The position numbers were made by a program, and so were the translations under genes. From a virus, in the IMG/VR virus record IMGVR_UViG_3300035670_000020, positions 95,971 through 159,970 of that record: a stretch of DNA of 64,000 nt; one strand, given 5' to 3'. Shown piece after piece: positions 41,403-49,673 of the stretch (its first letter is position 1; every line of letters begins with the position of its first letter). The notes under the pieces were generated by a model that was not told the origin of the DNA, searched no databases, and was given only the letters and a program-made list of their open reading frames with translations.

Positions 41403-41483
41403 TTAGTCCTTATGGTCTGGGACACAAAGTTTTATGCTCTTCTTTGGAAAAACAGTGAAATTTGTTTCAAAGGTTAGATTCAT
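41403..41483 (-). CDS. Possible very small protein, 26 aa
   Basis: ATG 41483 to TAA 41403 fills the gap between the CAP-domain gene and the 41050-41400 gene, with stop and next start 2 bases apart. It encodes MNLTFETNFTVFPKKS and 10 more residues. Only context supports it. Confidence 0.35.
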   Translation of the reverse strand: MNLTFETNFTVFPKKSIKLCVPDHKD

Positions 41484-41484
41484 T

Positions 41485-41865
41485 TTATCCACCAAAAACC
41501 ACACACCAATATAGTCGCCCATTTCTATTAGGGCTGAAAGAATATCCCATATATTTGTATGAGGCACTTAGAATATTCTTCTTATGTCCCCAACTATTCA
41601 TCCATACTTTCATAACTTCGTTTGTATTTTTTTGACCCCACGCAATATTTTCGCCCGCCCTATCAAAACCCAAGTCCATAATATCTCTCATTGAACTATG
41701 TTTTAGTTGGTCATTTTCTGCCATCCAATCACAATGCTCAAACGCATATTTCATTAATTTGTCATTCAGAACCAAAAGATTGAGTGGTTTTGGTTTGCGC
41801 CAAATACTCCAAGGTTTATATTCAGAACGATATTGATTATGTAGAGTTAATAGACTCTCACTCAT
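41485..41865 (-). CDS. CAP-domain (SCP/PR-1-like) protein
   Basis: 126 residues: LTLHNQYRSEYKPWSIWRKP, then LNDKLMKYAFEHCDWMAENDQLKHSS, GENIAWGQKNTNEVMKVWMNSWGHKKNILSASYKYMGYSF. This is the core CAP fold with the conserved helix, GENIA and SxGHxxNIL segments. No signal peptide is seen. The biochemical role of bacterial and phage CAP proteins is not settled. Confidence 0.85.
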   Translation of the reverse strand: MSESLLTLHNQYRSEYKPWSIWRKPKPLNLLVLNDKLMKYAFEHCDWMAENDQLKHSSMRDIMDLGFDRAGENIAWGQKNTNEVMKVWMNSWGHKKNILSASYKYMGYSFSPNRNGRLYWCVVFGG

Positions 41866-42055
41866 TATTTTCTCCGTTTCTAAAATCTTTTATTTTTTCG
41901 TCCGCGACCAACTTCTTTTTCTTATACTTATGTTGTCGCCCACTTTTACAATAAGGGCAATCTCCACCAGGGCGACATGAGGGATCAAAAGCCTTACTCT
42001 TATAATAAGGCTTCCTGTGTTCTTTGCCGTGATTTATTCCTTTGTCAAGGCTCAT
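41858..42055 (-). CDS. Small basic Cys-containing protein, 65 aa
   Basis: Lys-rich with SCRPGGDCPYCKSGRQHKYKKKK, a possible zinc knuckle. It overlaps neighbours on both sides by 8-11 bases. Widely seen type of small phage protein, function unknown. Confidence 0.65.
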   Translation of the reverse strand: MSLDKGINHGKEHRKPYYKSKAFDPSCRPGGDCPYCKSGRQHKYKKKKLVADEKIKDFRNGENNE

Positions 42056-42626
42056 ACGATTTCGCCCCGGAGTTTTTTGTTTCGATATATTTTCTGTATT
42101 CGCTCATTATAATACCGCTTACAGTACCAACATTTAGAGAACGAACACTTCCCCAATCCTTAATAGTATAAATCTTATCACAAGCTCCCAAAACATAATC
42201 GGAAAGCCCATGATTTTCTGACCCAAATACGAACAGGGGACTAATTAGATTTTTAAAATCCGCCCCATAAAGATCCTCTGTCTTATGAGAATACTTAGGG
42301 ATATTGTTTTCGATAGCCACAATAGTACGATGTTGTTGACTATTAATCAAGACTTCTTCTGTTTCGTAGTAATAAAGGGGCGTATAATTATATGTACCTA
42401 CAGCACCCCTCTTATCCCACTTCTTTTTTCCAGCATAATGAACAGAACTAAAACCAAAGAAATTGGCATTACGAACCAATGTGGAAAGATTAAAATCCCC
42501 CTCAACATTAATCATACATACAGACGCATCAATAGTATTATTGCGACAATATTGTGCGATTTCTTCTACAGAAAGATTCTTTAGTGTGTCTTTTACGTTG
42601 AATGAATTAAATGAGTCTGGTGACAT
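42045..42626 (-). CDS. SpoU/TrmH-family RNA methyltransferase
   Basis: 193 residues of the SPOUT knot fold: FNLSTLVRNANFFGFSSVHYAG (motif 1 with the N/R pair), LFVFGSENHGLSDYVL (motif 2) and VRSLNVGTVSGIIMSEY (motif 3). It methylates ribose 2'-OH in tRNA or rRNA. A phage copy could protect or tune translation. No tRNA gene lies in the window. Confidence 0.88.
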   Translation of the reverse strand: MSPDSFNSFNVKDTLKNLSVEEIAQYCRNNTIDASVCMINVEGDFNLSTLVRNANFFGFSSVHYAGKKKWDKRGAVGTYNYTPLYYYETEEVLINSQQHRTIVAIENNIPKYSHKTEDLYGADFKNLISPLFVFGSENHGLSDYVLGACDKIYTIKDWGSVRSLNVGTVSGIIMSEYRKYIETKNSGAKSYEP

Positions 42627-42628
42627 GA

Positions 42629-42835
42629 TTATGTATTGAGGTTTTCTAATATTTTTAGTTGCGATTTAATATTTTCTATTTCTTCTTCTGTCTTTTTTAT
42701 TTCTCTATATATTAGTTTATGTTCCTCGATTGTCTTGATAAAATCTGTATGAGAATAATCTCGTAACTCGATCAATTTATTTTCTAGATGTACGAGTTCA
42801 TCCTTTTTCTTTTGAATTATTTGTTGCGGACTCAT
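42629..42835 (-). CDS. Coiled-coil protein, 68 aa
   Basis: From ATG 42835 with GGAGG 8 bases upstream. Continuous helix (IIQKKKDELVHLENKLIELRD and KKTEEEIENIKSQLKILENL). Function unknown. Confidence 0.65.
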   Translation of the reverse strand: MSPQQIIQKKKDELVHLENKLIELRDYSHTDFIKTIEEHKLIYREIKKTEEEIENIKSQLKILENLNT

Positions 42836-43163
42836 TATTGGGCCTCCAAAAGACCATTTCGTTTTTCTCATCATCCCACGCACACTCAAGCTCACCTTTT
42901 GCTGCCAAGCTTATTTGTGCTGAATTATGAATCCAAAGCACAGCTTCTTCAAATAGTTTTTGGTTTGTGTTCTCGTCAATTACTGGATTATCGTTCACAA
43001 AATTAAGGGCATTACTATGGACTAGCTTTTTGACTTGATCAAGAGTTATATACTTATCAAGATCATCCATATAGTAATCTTCTGTAATAGCTTTTGCTGC
43101 TTCTGTTCTAATGCGATTGCAATAACCAACAATGTCTGTAATTATGAATGATTTGTTTGACAT
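42798..43163 (-). CDS. Hypothetical protein, 121 aa
   Basis: Helical N-terminal two-thirds (DKYITLDQVKKLVHSNAL; LFEEAVLWIHNSAQISLAAKG), then WDDEKNEMVFW, a segment that recurs in phage proteins. It overlaps the zinc-ribbon gene by one base. Function unknown. Confidence 0.65.
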   Translation of the reverse strand: MSNKSFIITDIVGYCNRIRTEAAKAITEDYYMDDLDKYITLDQVKKLVHSNALNFVNDNPVIDENTNQKLFEEAVLWIHNSAQISLAAKGELECAWDDEKNEMVFWRPNNESATNNSKEKG

Positions 43164-43603
43164 TATACAACTTCCTTAGTAACGGTTTCAACTGGCTCAC
43201 GACGCTTGAGTTTGAGAATCTTGTGCGGAACCTTAGTTACACCAGTCTCCTTATTATAGTATTCTGGCCCCATATAGATATGGGCGATTCCGCCACTCTT
43301 ATCAATGCCCCACGCTAAAATTCCTTTATCGTCAATCGATTCAACAGAAAACTTGCCACGATAACCCATAGGAATGAGTTCACCTTCTTTTAGATAATAC
43401 GGGCCTTGGGCTACCTTGATTTTATCGCCTTTCTGTAAAGATCGCCAATCAAAGTTCTTGATACCTTTATGAGTACGCTTTTCTTGGGCGGATACGGTTG
43501 TATCTTTCTTACTAATAAAGACATGGTTACAGTTTGAACACACATAAGTTCTCGGCCCTGTTTCACCCAAACAATCCGGGCAGACCTTTTTGCCTCTCGC
43601 CAT
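43163..43603 (-). CDS. Zinc-ribbon protein, 146 aa
   Basis: N-terminal four-Cys ribbon (KVCPDCLGETGPRTYVCSNC), then an SH3-like beta region (QKGDKIKVAQGPYYL; GYRGKFSVESIDDKGILAWG). Possibly a nucleic-acid or ribosome-associated adaptor. Strong promoter at 43640-43667. Confidence 0.7.
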   Translation of the reverse strand: MARGKKVCPDCLGETGPRTYVCSNCNHVFISKKDTTVSAQEKRTHKGIKNFDWRSLQKGDKIKVAQGPYYLKEGELIPMGYRGKFSVESIDDKGILAWGIDKSGGIAHIYMGPEYYNKETGVTKVPHKILKLKRREPVETVTKEVV

Positions 43604-43629
43604 GAAAATTCTCCAAAGTGTTATCGTTC

Positions 43630-43884
43630 TTATGCTGCTAGTATACCAGAAGAAGCTGGTGTGTCAACAGACTTAGGTAAACCGTCTACGATAGTCAAGT
43701 TTCCTGCTGAATAATGACAAAAATAACTTTGGGCAATTTTTCTCTTCATCAAACCTTCTTGCTCAATTTCAATATAGACATTAATACGATAACGATTATC
43801 CCATAGATTAATAACCTTAGTCATATAGTGATGCTTAGGTTTTTTAACTTGCTTGTATAGAAGAGATTCAATTTCTAGACTCAT
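43630..43884 (-). CDS. Hypothetical protein, 84 aa
   Basis: Beta-rich: YMTKVINLWDNRYRINVYIEI and AQSYFCHYSAGNLTIVDGL. The C-terminus overlaps a promoter (43640-43667) for the next gene. No family is recognised. Confidence 0.65.
   Translation of the reverse strand: MSLEIESLLYKQVKKPKHHYMTKVINLWDNRYRINVYIEIEQEGLMKRKIAQSYFCHYSAGNLTIVDGLPKSVDTPASSGILAA
43640..43667 (-). promoter_or_regulatory. Sigma-70-type promoter for the 43163-43603 gene
   Basis: TTGACA, 16 bp, TATACT with TGG before the -10 box, inside the 3' end of the upstream gene and about 35 bases before the ATG at 43603. Confidence 0.8.
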
Positions 43885-43898
43885 GTTATACTCCGTTT

Positions 43899-44087
43899 CT
43901 ATTCAAAAATTGTATCAGAATTGATAGTTAGAACAGTTTTGTCTCCAAGCCGAAATATATCTACACCTTTTTCTTCGCCCGTGTTGGCGTCGTGTAAGAC
44001 TATTTCTTCTTGCCAATTAAATTCGCCCATTTTCTCCATATCATGAGCTTGATCGTACAGATAATTATAGAGGTCTAACCAGTTCAA
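43899..44087 (-). CDS. Hypothetical protein, 62 aa
   Basis: Starts MNWLDLYNYLYDQAHDMEKM, then beta-rich DIFRLGDKTVLTINSD. No family is recognised. Confidence 0.6.
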   Translation of the reverse strand: MNWLDLYNYLYDQAHDMEKMGEFNWQEEIVLHDANTGEEKGVDIFRLGDKTVLTINSDTIFE

Positions 44088-44102
44088 AATATTCTCCTTT
44101 AT

Positions 44103-44420
44103 TTAGTCTATTCTAATCATACTGCCTTTTAACCAACCGGACGTAACTGCTCCAGTAATAATTTGTCCAGATGGTGATTTTGCTCGGAAACCTGTAGAAA
44201 ACGTATCTTCTTTTCCTGCCATAAATGGTCGCCAACCCGTAATTTCTATTTCGCTATATCCTTGCGATTCTAGAACCCGTGTTGCATCATCTGGTCTAAT
44301 TAGTCCTTGTGGTAGTGCTATAGAAAAAAGTGTTACAAGTAAGATCACTCCAACTGATACAGCAATAATTTTTAGAACACCAGACATCATAGCTTTATTT
44401 TCATAATAAGCTCTGTTCAA
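44103..44420 (-). CDS. Single-pass membrane protein, 105 aa
   Basis: A transmembrane helix at about residues 13-33 (VLKIIAVSVGVILLVTLFSIA), followed by a soluble domain with DDATRVLESQGYSEIEITGWRPF. The soluble part resembles small proteins that recur in phages and plasmids. ATGA overlap with the gene upstream. Confidence 0.7.
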   Translation of the reverse strand: MNRAYYENKAMMSGVLKIIAVSVGVILLVTLFSIALPQGLIRPDDATRVLESQGYSEIEITGWRPFMAGKEDTFSTGFRAKSPSGQIITGAVTSGWLKGSMIRID

Positions 44421-44662
44421 AATACTTTCTCCTTATTCATATGACACTCTAAGCAATGTTGACAATGTTTACATATTGTGATTTCGACATTATTATATTC
44501 CTCAAAATTACTACATATTTCAGGAATATTATCTGGATCAAACCAATCATCAATATCACAAATACATCCAGTAGGAATATATGACTCATCCATTAGAATA
44601 AGTTCAGATTTTGAAACTCTTTCCATACAATGAGGACAAACATGATATTGCTTTGGTGTCAT
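44417..44662 (-). CDS. Cysteine-rich zinc-binding protein, 81 aa
   Basis: HVCPHCMERV at the N-terminus, CICDID in the middle and ICKHCQHCLECH at the C-terminus give multiple CxxC pairs. Acidic middle. Function unknown. Promoter at 44669-44696. Confidence 0.65.
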   Translation of the reverse strand: MTPKQYHVCPHCMERVSKSELILMDESYIPTGCICDIDDWFDPDNIPEICSNFEEYNNVEITICKHCQHCLECHMNKEKVF

Positions 44663-44844
44663 TTTTGTATTGTACCAGCGATCTTGGTTTTGTCAAGTCG
44701 AGCAGGGTCGTTTGGCTGAAACTCCACATCTATTTCTGGTTGAGGTAATGTTGGAGCTATTGTCACATCTTCCTCATTAACATCAGCAACAGAGAATAAT
44801 CTAATACGTTTTGGTTCTGGTTTGTTTAGTTTTTCATCCATCAT
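44659..44844 (-). CDS. Hypothetical protein, 61 aa
   Basis: Pro- and Asp-rich, probably extended (TIAPTLPQPEIDVEFQPND). ATGA overlap with the next gene; AGGAG before a double ATG. No family is recognised. Confidence 0.6.
   Translation of the reverse strand: MMDEKLNKPEPKRIRLFSVADVNEEDVTIAPTLPQPEIDVEFQPNDPARLDKTKIAGTIQK
44669..44696 (-). promoter_or_regulatory. Sigma-70-type promoter for the 44417-44662 gene
   Basis: TTGACA, 16 bp, TACAAT with TGG before the -10 box, inside the end of the 44659-44844 gene. The ATG is only 7 bases from the -10 box, so the transcript would be nearly leaderless for that gene. Confidence 0.7.
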
Positions 44845-45025
44845 TAATCTCCTCTATACTATAAACCTTAACGATATTATATATAAGCCCGCAAGTTCCC
44901 TCAAAAGCTAATTGTGCCTCTTTTTCTGTATTTGCATTAATTACGTCATTATAAAGAATTGTTTGTTTATATGGATCGGCCTTCTTATAAACTTGTGCTG
45001 TTACATTAAACTGTTTCGACTGCAT
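44834..45025 (-). CDS. Hypothetical protein, 63 aa
   Basis: From ATG 45025 (MQSKQFNVTAQVYKKAD), preceded by GGAG. A strand-helix-strand pattern with NANTEKEAQLAFEG. No family is recognised. Confidence 0.6.
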   Translation of the reverse strand: MQSKQFNVTAQVYKKADPYKQTILYNDVINANTEKEAQLAFEGTCGLIYNIVKVYSIEEINDG

Positions 45026-45944
45026 TATATTTTTCTCCATAATCTTTTAGGAATTGAGATATAGCCACGTTTTTTTGCTTGAACTCATAGTCTATGGTTG
45101 CTGGTAACAAAAATAGCTCTTCGTGAAGCTCATAAACATAATCTGAATGAGCTTTGTCTGTAGGAGATGCTTTGCCATTACTAAAGTGCATAACTGGCGT
45201 AATATCTCGCCATGTTTCATAACACATTACCATAGCAGTCTCAGGATCAATACCAACATTATTTAGTCGATGATGGTGAGAATCGTATGTTATGGGAATT
45301 TGTGTAGCAGGATGGAAAATCTCTACTAATTCTTGTACATTCCAACAATTAGGTTTGTCGTCAATTTCGATAGTAATGCGCGATTTACAATTATCGTGCA
45401 ATTGGTCAAAAGATTTGAGAAATCGCCCAATAATTTCTTCGTGGGAGCCTTGCTTGTTATTGATATGAAAGTTAATGGGCGAATTATGATTAGTTGGAAG
45501 TCCGATGCGGTCGAAAAACCAACTATAGAAATTTAGTTCTTGAATAGAGTTCTTGACGGCATTTTCATTAGTAGATGCTAATACCACATAAGGACTCGGG
45601 TGGTTTGAAATTCTAACACTAGATTGCTCGATTGTTGATTTGATATTAGTAAATTCATTATCAATATCGTTATAATTAGGCAAATCTTCTAGCTTAACAT
45701 TAGCTTCGTCCATTGTGATAAGGGGAAACAGAGAAGAAGAACAACGATAATCCCAACCTAATTGATCGCACGTTTGAATAATTTTGGTAGTTACTTTGAG
45801 ATTATTAAGAATTCGCCCACCTAATATTGCTAGGGCATCTTGTCTAGGTAAAGCTGAAAATCTAGAAAATGTCATTGTCTGGAACTCGTATCCAGATTTC
45901 TTTTTATCTGCCAAATAAATACAGCATAGAGAAGGTTTGTTCAT
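45006..45944 (-). CDS. uvsE: UV-damage endonuclease UvsE
   Basis: 312 residues. WDYRCSSSLFPLITMD, VRISNHPSPYVVLAST, NFHINNKQGSHEEIIGRFL, ITIEIDDKPNCWNVQELVEI and ITYDSHHHRLN match the UvdE/UvsE TIM barrel with its metal-binding His, Glu and Asp residues. The enzyme nicks DNA next to UV photoproducts. Carrying it suggests a host or phage exposed to sunlight. Own consensus promoter. Confidence 0.9.
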   Translation of the reverse strand: MNKPSLCCIYLADKKKSGYEFQTMTFSRFSALPRQDALAILGGRILNNLKVTTKIIQTCDQLGWDYRCSSSLFPLITMDEANVKLEDLPNYNDIDNEFTNIKSTIEQSSVRISNHPSPYVVLASTNENAVKNSIQELNFYSWFFDRIGLPTNHNSPINFHINNKQGSHEEIIGRFLKSFDQLHDNCKSRITIEIDDKPNCWNVQELVEIFHPATQIPITYDSHHHRLNNVGIDPETAMVMCYETWRDITPVMHFSNGKASPTDKAHSDYVYELHEELFLLPATIDYEFKQKNVAISQFLKDYGEKYNAVETV

Positions 45945-45950
45945 AACCCT

Positions 45951-45978
45951 ATTATACCCTAGTCCGTGGATTTGTCAA
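45951..45978 (-). promoter_or_regulatory. Sigma-70-type promoter for uvsE
   Basis: TTGACA, 16 bp, TATAAT, all consensus, 7 bases before the uvsE ATG region; the short leader is a few bases long. Confidence 0.85.
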
Positions 45979-46592
45979 GCTTCGGTTGCGTCTTGATATT
46001 CTGTGAGTAAGGCTTGTCTCATTTGTGGATTAATATTTATTGGATCAAAATAATAATTAACATCTTCAACAAATCTATCTGGCATCACTTCCATGATTTT
46101 GGGTGTATAGATTGTATTTTTAGATTTTAGTCTTAGTTCTTTGGCGATATGGTACGACCACAAATAAGCATTTACCGCCCTAATATATTTTGGGCGATCA
46201 AAATCTTCGATTCCAAGTTGTTCAGCTAAATTAAGAACCCTTGATTCGCAATCATGTTCAAATCGGATTATTGTTTCGAGACTTTTTTGGAGTTGTTCTT
46301 CGCTGTATTCTTTATCTAAGTGCATGATCCAAGTAAATAAAAGATCATAGTCTGGTGTTTGTTCTTCCCACCCCTCTTTATTCTCTCGCCATTGTAGGTA
46401 ATGACAATATTCATGAATAAAAATTTCGAAGCTTAATTTGTGTTTCATAGCGACAACAAGCTCCATTTTATCTCCAGCTTCAAACCATCCTCCATATCCT
46501 CCTGCCAGTTGTTCTTTGTTGTGAAGAAAAACAGAGATATTGTCTCCAAGAAGTTCTTGGATAGCTTTTGCTAAGAATTCAGATTTGGTCAT
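45975..46592 (-). CDS. HExxH zinc-metallopeptidase-like protein
   Basis: 205 residues. FEIFIHEYCHYLQW contains HEYCH (HExxH zinc site with catalytic Glu), and the helix ETIIRFEHDCESRVLNLAEQ supplies a likely third ligand. The N-terminal half resembles phage ImmA/IrrE-like or SprT-like peptidase-fold proteins without a firm match. Substrate unknown. Confidence 0.75.
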   Translation of the reverse strand: MTKSEFLAKAIQELLGDNISVFLHNKEQLAGGYGGWFEAGDKMELVVAMKHKLSFEIFIHEYCHYLQWRENKEGWEEQTPDYDLLFTWIMHLDKEYSEEQLQKSLETIIRFEHDCESRVLNLAEQLGIEDFDRPKYIRAVNAYLWSYHIAKELRLKSKNTIYTPKIMEVMPDRFVEDVNYYFDPININPQMRQALLTEYQDATEA

Positions 46593-46959
46593 TTTCGCTT
46601 GTTCCTTGTGCTAACCCACATAAATACGCTAGTTTCATCAATTCTTTTGGAGAAGTATTAGCTAGATCTATCTTGTTTTGAATAAATGGTTTATTGAACC
46701 ACTTTTCGAATTTCCACTCTCTTACTTTATCGTGCGTTATACAATATTTGTAGTTTAGTAGAAATACTCCAGAATGATATTCATTCGTTATTGTCACATG
46801 AAAATTAATATCATTATCAGTATTGATAATTTTACTAACATAACCTAAATGTACATAATTTCTCTCTGGAGTATGATGATCTAGAGGCATCATATCCCAC
46901 TCTTCTCCAACATATAAAGAATCTCCCGGTTGTACTTTTTGTGCTTCTTCTAGTGTCAT
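46579..46959 (-). CDS. Hypothetical protein, 126 aa
   Basis: From ATG 46959, overlapping the ThyX stop (TAATG). Begins MTLEEAQKVQPGDSLYVGE, an SH3-like beta segment, and ends in a helix (NTSPKELMKLAYLCGLAQG). No family is recognised. Confidence 0.65.
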   Translation of the reverse strand: MTLEEAQKVQPGDSLYVGEEWDMMPLDHHTPERNYVHLGYVSKIINTDNDINFHVTITNEYHSGVFLLNYKYCITHDKVREWKFEKWFNKPFIQNKIDLANTSPKELMKLAYLCGLAQGTSENDQI

Positions 46960-47618
46960 TAGATAATCCACTCCTGTTCTAGTCCGCCCAAAGCTTCACT
47001 CACTATCGGTAATTGTTCGCAGAATATCTTCTTACATCCTTTTGCTATCTCTTGATGTTCTTTTTGAGTGCCGTTCTTTTCTCTTAAAGCTATATAGGTA
47101 ATCCATGAACGAATTGTTCCATTGGCATATAGTCGCGTTGGAGTACAAAGAGGTAATACATTTCTAGCACACTCTTTAGCAACTCCGTCTTGTAACATAC
47201 CTTCATAAATAGCTTGAGATTTAGCTATATTTTCTCTTAGCTTCATATTCCACTTAAAAACAATTTCTTGATCTAAGTCATTAGTGCTGTTTTGTCTATT
47301 TTTTGTGTCTTGTTTACGAAGCTCAAATAGTGGAATTTCTTCTGCTAACAATTTTGTATTCGAATATCTTTGAGAAAATTCCTGAAATGAAAAACTTCTA
47401 TGTCTCAATATTTGTGCAGCAATAGCTCTAGTGGTATTCAGCTCTAGTATTAGGTTAGCCATTTCAAATATAGACCAGTGTTTCTTCTTTATGCAATATC
47501 TAATAAGTTTTGCTATATCGTCTGAATCTTGATTTTCTGGATTTGATACTCTCGCACAATAAGCTATTAAACTCTCTGCTTCTGGAGTTATTGCTACTAA
47601 TTTTACTTTATCTGACAT
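46959..47618 (-). CDS. thyX: Flavin-dependent thymidylate synthase ThyX
   Basis: 219 residues from ATG 47618 with GGAG upstream. The signature RHRX7S is LRHRSFSFQEFSQRYS (72-82). VKLVAITPEAESLIAYCARVS starts the fold, and ECARNVLPLCTPTRLYANGTIRSWITYI is the conserved C-terminal segment. It makes dTMP from dUMP using FAD and NADPH. It belongs with thymidine kinase (60205-60765) in the phage's dTTP supply. Confidence 0.93.
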   Translation of the reverse strand: MSDKVKLVAITPEAESLIAYCARVSNPENQDSDDIAKLIRYCIKKKHWSIFEMANLILELNTTRAIAAQILRHRSFSFQEFSQRYSNTKLLAEEIPLFELRKQDTKNRQNSTNDLDQEIVFKWNMKLRENIAKSQAIYEGMLQDGVAKECARNVLPLCTPTRLYANGTIRSWITYIALREKNGTQKEHQEIAKGCKKIFCEQLPIVSEALGGLEQEWII

Positions 47619-47619
47619 A

Positions 47620-48042
47620 TTATTTTTCTCCATATTGTTTATTTGTGTAAGATATATCAAATTCATCAATACTACACATTTCTTCGTCCCAATTTCCATT
47701 ACGCAAACCTAATCCTAGAAATGATTCTCCATCTCCATACAACATTGATCCACTTTTCCATGTTTTATCAAAATACTCTTGAGTTATCCTTATTGGTTTG
47801 TCTCTATTTATGTATGCTGTGGCATCAAATACTTCGGTTCCTTTGTCAAACCATTCTCCTTTAGATATAAATACCATATATTTTTTGGATGGTTTCCAAA
47901 ACTTTGTGATTTGATTCCAAATTGGTCTAAATATATATGCACCAATAACGCTTGCCGCCCCACTAATCAAACCGTTAGTTACTGGAACTAAAATTGGGGC
48001 GCAAGTATATTGGATTTCTTTTTCTTCTGATTTATCGGTCAT
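47620..48042 (-). CDS. Hypothetical membrane-associated protein, 140 aa
   Basis: From ATG 48042 (MTDKSEEKEIQYT), preceded by GGGAAAA and overlapping the upstream stop. A hydrophobic stretch at VTNGLISGAASVIGAYIFRPIW could be a membrane segment, followed by a beta-rich domain (KKYMVFISKGEWFDKGTEVFDA). No family is recognised. Confidence 0.6.
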   Translation of the reverse strand: MTDKSEEKEIQYTCAPILVPVTNGLISGAASVIGAYIFRPIWNQITKFWKPSKKYMVFISKGEWFDKGTEVFDATAYINRDKPIRITQEYFDKTWKSGSMLYGDGESFLGLGLRNGNWDEEMCSIDEFDISYTNKQYGEK

Positions 48043-48226
48043 CTTTTTCCCATCCATCACAATGCCCCCATTTGTCAATTAGTAATCTTTCTGGTAAGCC
48101 TTCTGGTGGTGGTTCTCTACCGCACCACATTTCGTCATGAAATGAATCATACTGACGGTATTTACAGTACATACATGGTTGTTCTGCATTTGGTTCAGAA
48201 TACCATAAAAAATTATTTTCAGTCAT
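48032..48226 (-). CDS. Small Cys- and Trp-containing protein, 64 aa
   Basis: CMYCKYRQYDSFHDEMWCGRE and HCDGWEKD suggest a small metal-binding fold, as in short phage zinc proteins. Function unknown. Confidence 0.6.
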   Translation of the reverse strand: MTENNFLWYSEPNAEQPCMYCKYRQYDSFHDEMWCGREPPPEGLPERLLIDKWGHCDGWEKDDR

Positions 48227-48228
48227 TA

Positions 48229-48498
48229 TTAATATATTCCGTTGTCATAATCTATTTCGCCCTTATCTATTCGTTCTTTATATTCTTTTTGGTATTGAAC
48301 CCACTTATAGTCTGTCATATGATTATACATTTGTAAATAAGCCTCACGAAGATTAGTGTGGCTATCAGTAACAAGAGGATCAGTCCCAGGCTTTGTCCAT
48401 CTATAAATACTTGGCTCAGTATCTTTTCCTTTAATCTTTTCAAAAGAGTACCCAAATTTTTGACACCAGTTTTTAACTTCTTTTTGTGTAAGTGGCAT
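48229..48498 (-). CDS. Hypothetical protein, 89 aa
   Basis: Starts LTQKEVKNWCQKFGYSFEKI, then YRWTKPGTDPLVTDSHTNLREA. Sits 2 bases from both neighbours in a tight operon. No family is recognised. Confidence 0.6.
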   Translation of the reverse strand: MPLTQKEVKNWCQKFGYSFEKIKGKDTEPSIYRWTKPGTDPLVTDSHTNLREAYLQMYNHMTDYKWVQYQKEYKERIDKGEIDYDNGIY

Positions 48499-48500
48499 AA

Positions 48501-49097
48501 TTATTTGTTTAGTTTATCTTTCTTATATACTTTTAATATATCAACTACATACGACCTAAATTGAATCCAACCCTCTCCAGTATAAGGATAATATGATTCT
48601 ATTCCACTAAGATAACTAATCGCAACATCTATATTTTTATGAACTATTCGCCCAAAAACAAAATTAATTAACGAATTTACTGGTGGATTTCCCCCAAAAT
48701 CTTTAACGGTATCTATACCAAGATAAGATTCTGCTAAACATCGCCCACAGCTATTATAGTGATACTCACAATCTCCGCAATGAGGATTTTGTAGGTCTTC
48801 GATTAGATCTTTTATCTCTTCTTCGTTATATTCTATCTTATCAAATTTTTTCCATAAATTATCGATATTGTCTATTAGATATTTATTGGGCGATTTACGA
48901 ATGCGCGAATAGTTTTCTTCTATCCATTCATTTTCGTGTTGAGTTGTTCTAGTGGTGGCTTGATCGACATTATATTGGATATCAAAAAGATTGTTACATA
49001 ATTTGTCTAATTTCACCCTATAAAACAATAGCTTCTTTTCTGTGTCGTTTAGAAAAACTTTTGTTTCAAGAGGATTTTGGGCGTATTGTATAATCAT
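48501..49097 (-). CDS. Hypothetical protein, 198 aa
   Basis: Helical protein with a central cysteine cluster (HCGDCEYHYNSCGRCLAE) that may bind zinc. N-terminal part has coiled-coil-like spacing. No family is recognised. A candidate internal promoter lies upstream (49177-49204). Confidence 0.65.
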   Translation of the reverse strand: MIIQYAQNPLETKVFLNDTEKKLLFYRVKLDKLCNNLFDIQYNVDQATTRTTQHENEWIEENYSRIRKSPNKYLIDNIDNLWKKFDKIEYNEEEIKDLIEDLQNPHCGDCEYHYNSCGRCLAESYLGIDTVKDFGGNPPVNSLINFVFGRIVHKNIDVAISYLSGIESYYPYTGEGWIQFRSYVVDILKVYKKDKLNK

Positions 49098-49103
49098 ACT
49101 GTT

Positions 49104-49673
49104 TTAGACACTCATTTCGCCCGTTCTTGTTTCCATCACAGCTTTAATTTCATCGAAACTCCACGGCTCACCAAAGATTTTACCATAGTTTACACAATTG
49201 TCAACTCCAACATCTAGAGTTTTTCTTTTAAGGATTCTATCTTCCCTATCTAGATTTCCATGAACATGACCAAAAAGATGCCAACTTCCATGAAAACTCT
49301 TTGCCCAGCTACGCATTGGGTAGTGCATCATAAATATCCATTGTCCTCGATGATTAATCTCTATATACTTATCAACTAGTTTTACTTTGCCGTAAGTCTT
49401 TTGTAGTTCATAAAGATCTTTTGCTCGGTCATGGTTCCCAATTGAAATATAGATATTATTACAGTTAAGAGTCTTAAGGTAATCTCTAACTGGACTTCCT
49501 CTATAGCTCACATCGCCCAAAAGGTAGAGATGATCATTTTGTTTGACTACTTTATTTATTTGATCAGTCATGAATTGATTCATATCGTGTATATTGTCAA
49601 ATCCACGATTACAATGTCTATTGATATTTCCGTGGCCCCAATGCTGATCCGAACTTATATATATATCGCCCAT
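49104..49673 (-). CDS. Metallophosphoesterase (calcineurin-like)
   Basis: 189 residues with the full motif set: ISSDQHWGHGN (D-x-H), LYLLGDVSYRG (GD), YISIGNHDRA (GNHD), MMHYP and HLFGHVHGNLD (GHxH). Likely a nucleotide or nucleic-acid phosphodiesterase. A second, distinct member lies at 58132-58797. Confidence 0.9.
   Translation of the reverse strand: MGDIYISSDQHWGHGNINRHCNRGFDNIHDMNQFMTDQINKVVKQNDHLYLLGDVSYRGSPVRDYLKTLNCNNIYISIGNHDRAKDLYELQKTYGKVKLVDKYIEINHRGQWIFMMHYPMRSWAKSFHGSWHLFGHVHGNLDREDRILKRKTLDVGVDNCVNYGKIFGEPWSFDEIKAVMETRTGEMSV
49177..49204 (-). promoter_or_regulatory. Candidate internal promoter
   Basis: TTGACA, 16 bp, TAAAAT with TGG before the -10 box, inside the metallophosphoesterase gene and about 80 bases before the ATG at 49097. 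Confidence 0.5.

Noticed and set aside
42035-42060. TTGACA in the start of the 41858-42055 gene
   Set aside because: No -10 box lies at 15-18 bp; the hexamer is part of the codons for Leu-Asp-Lys.
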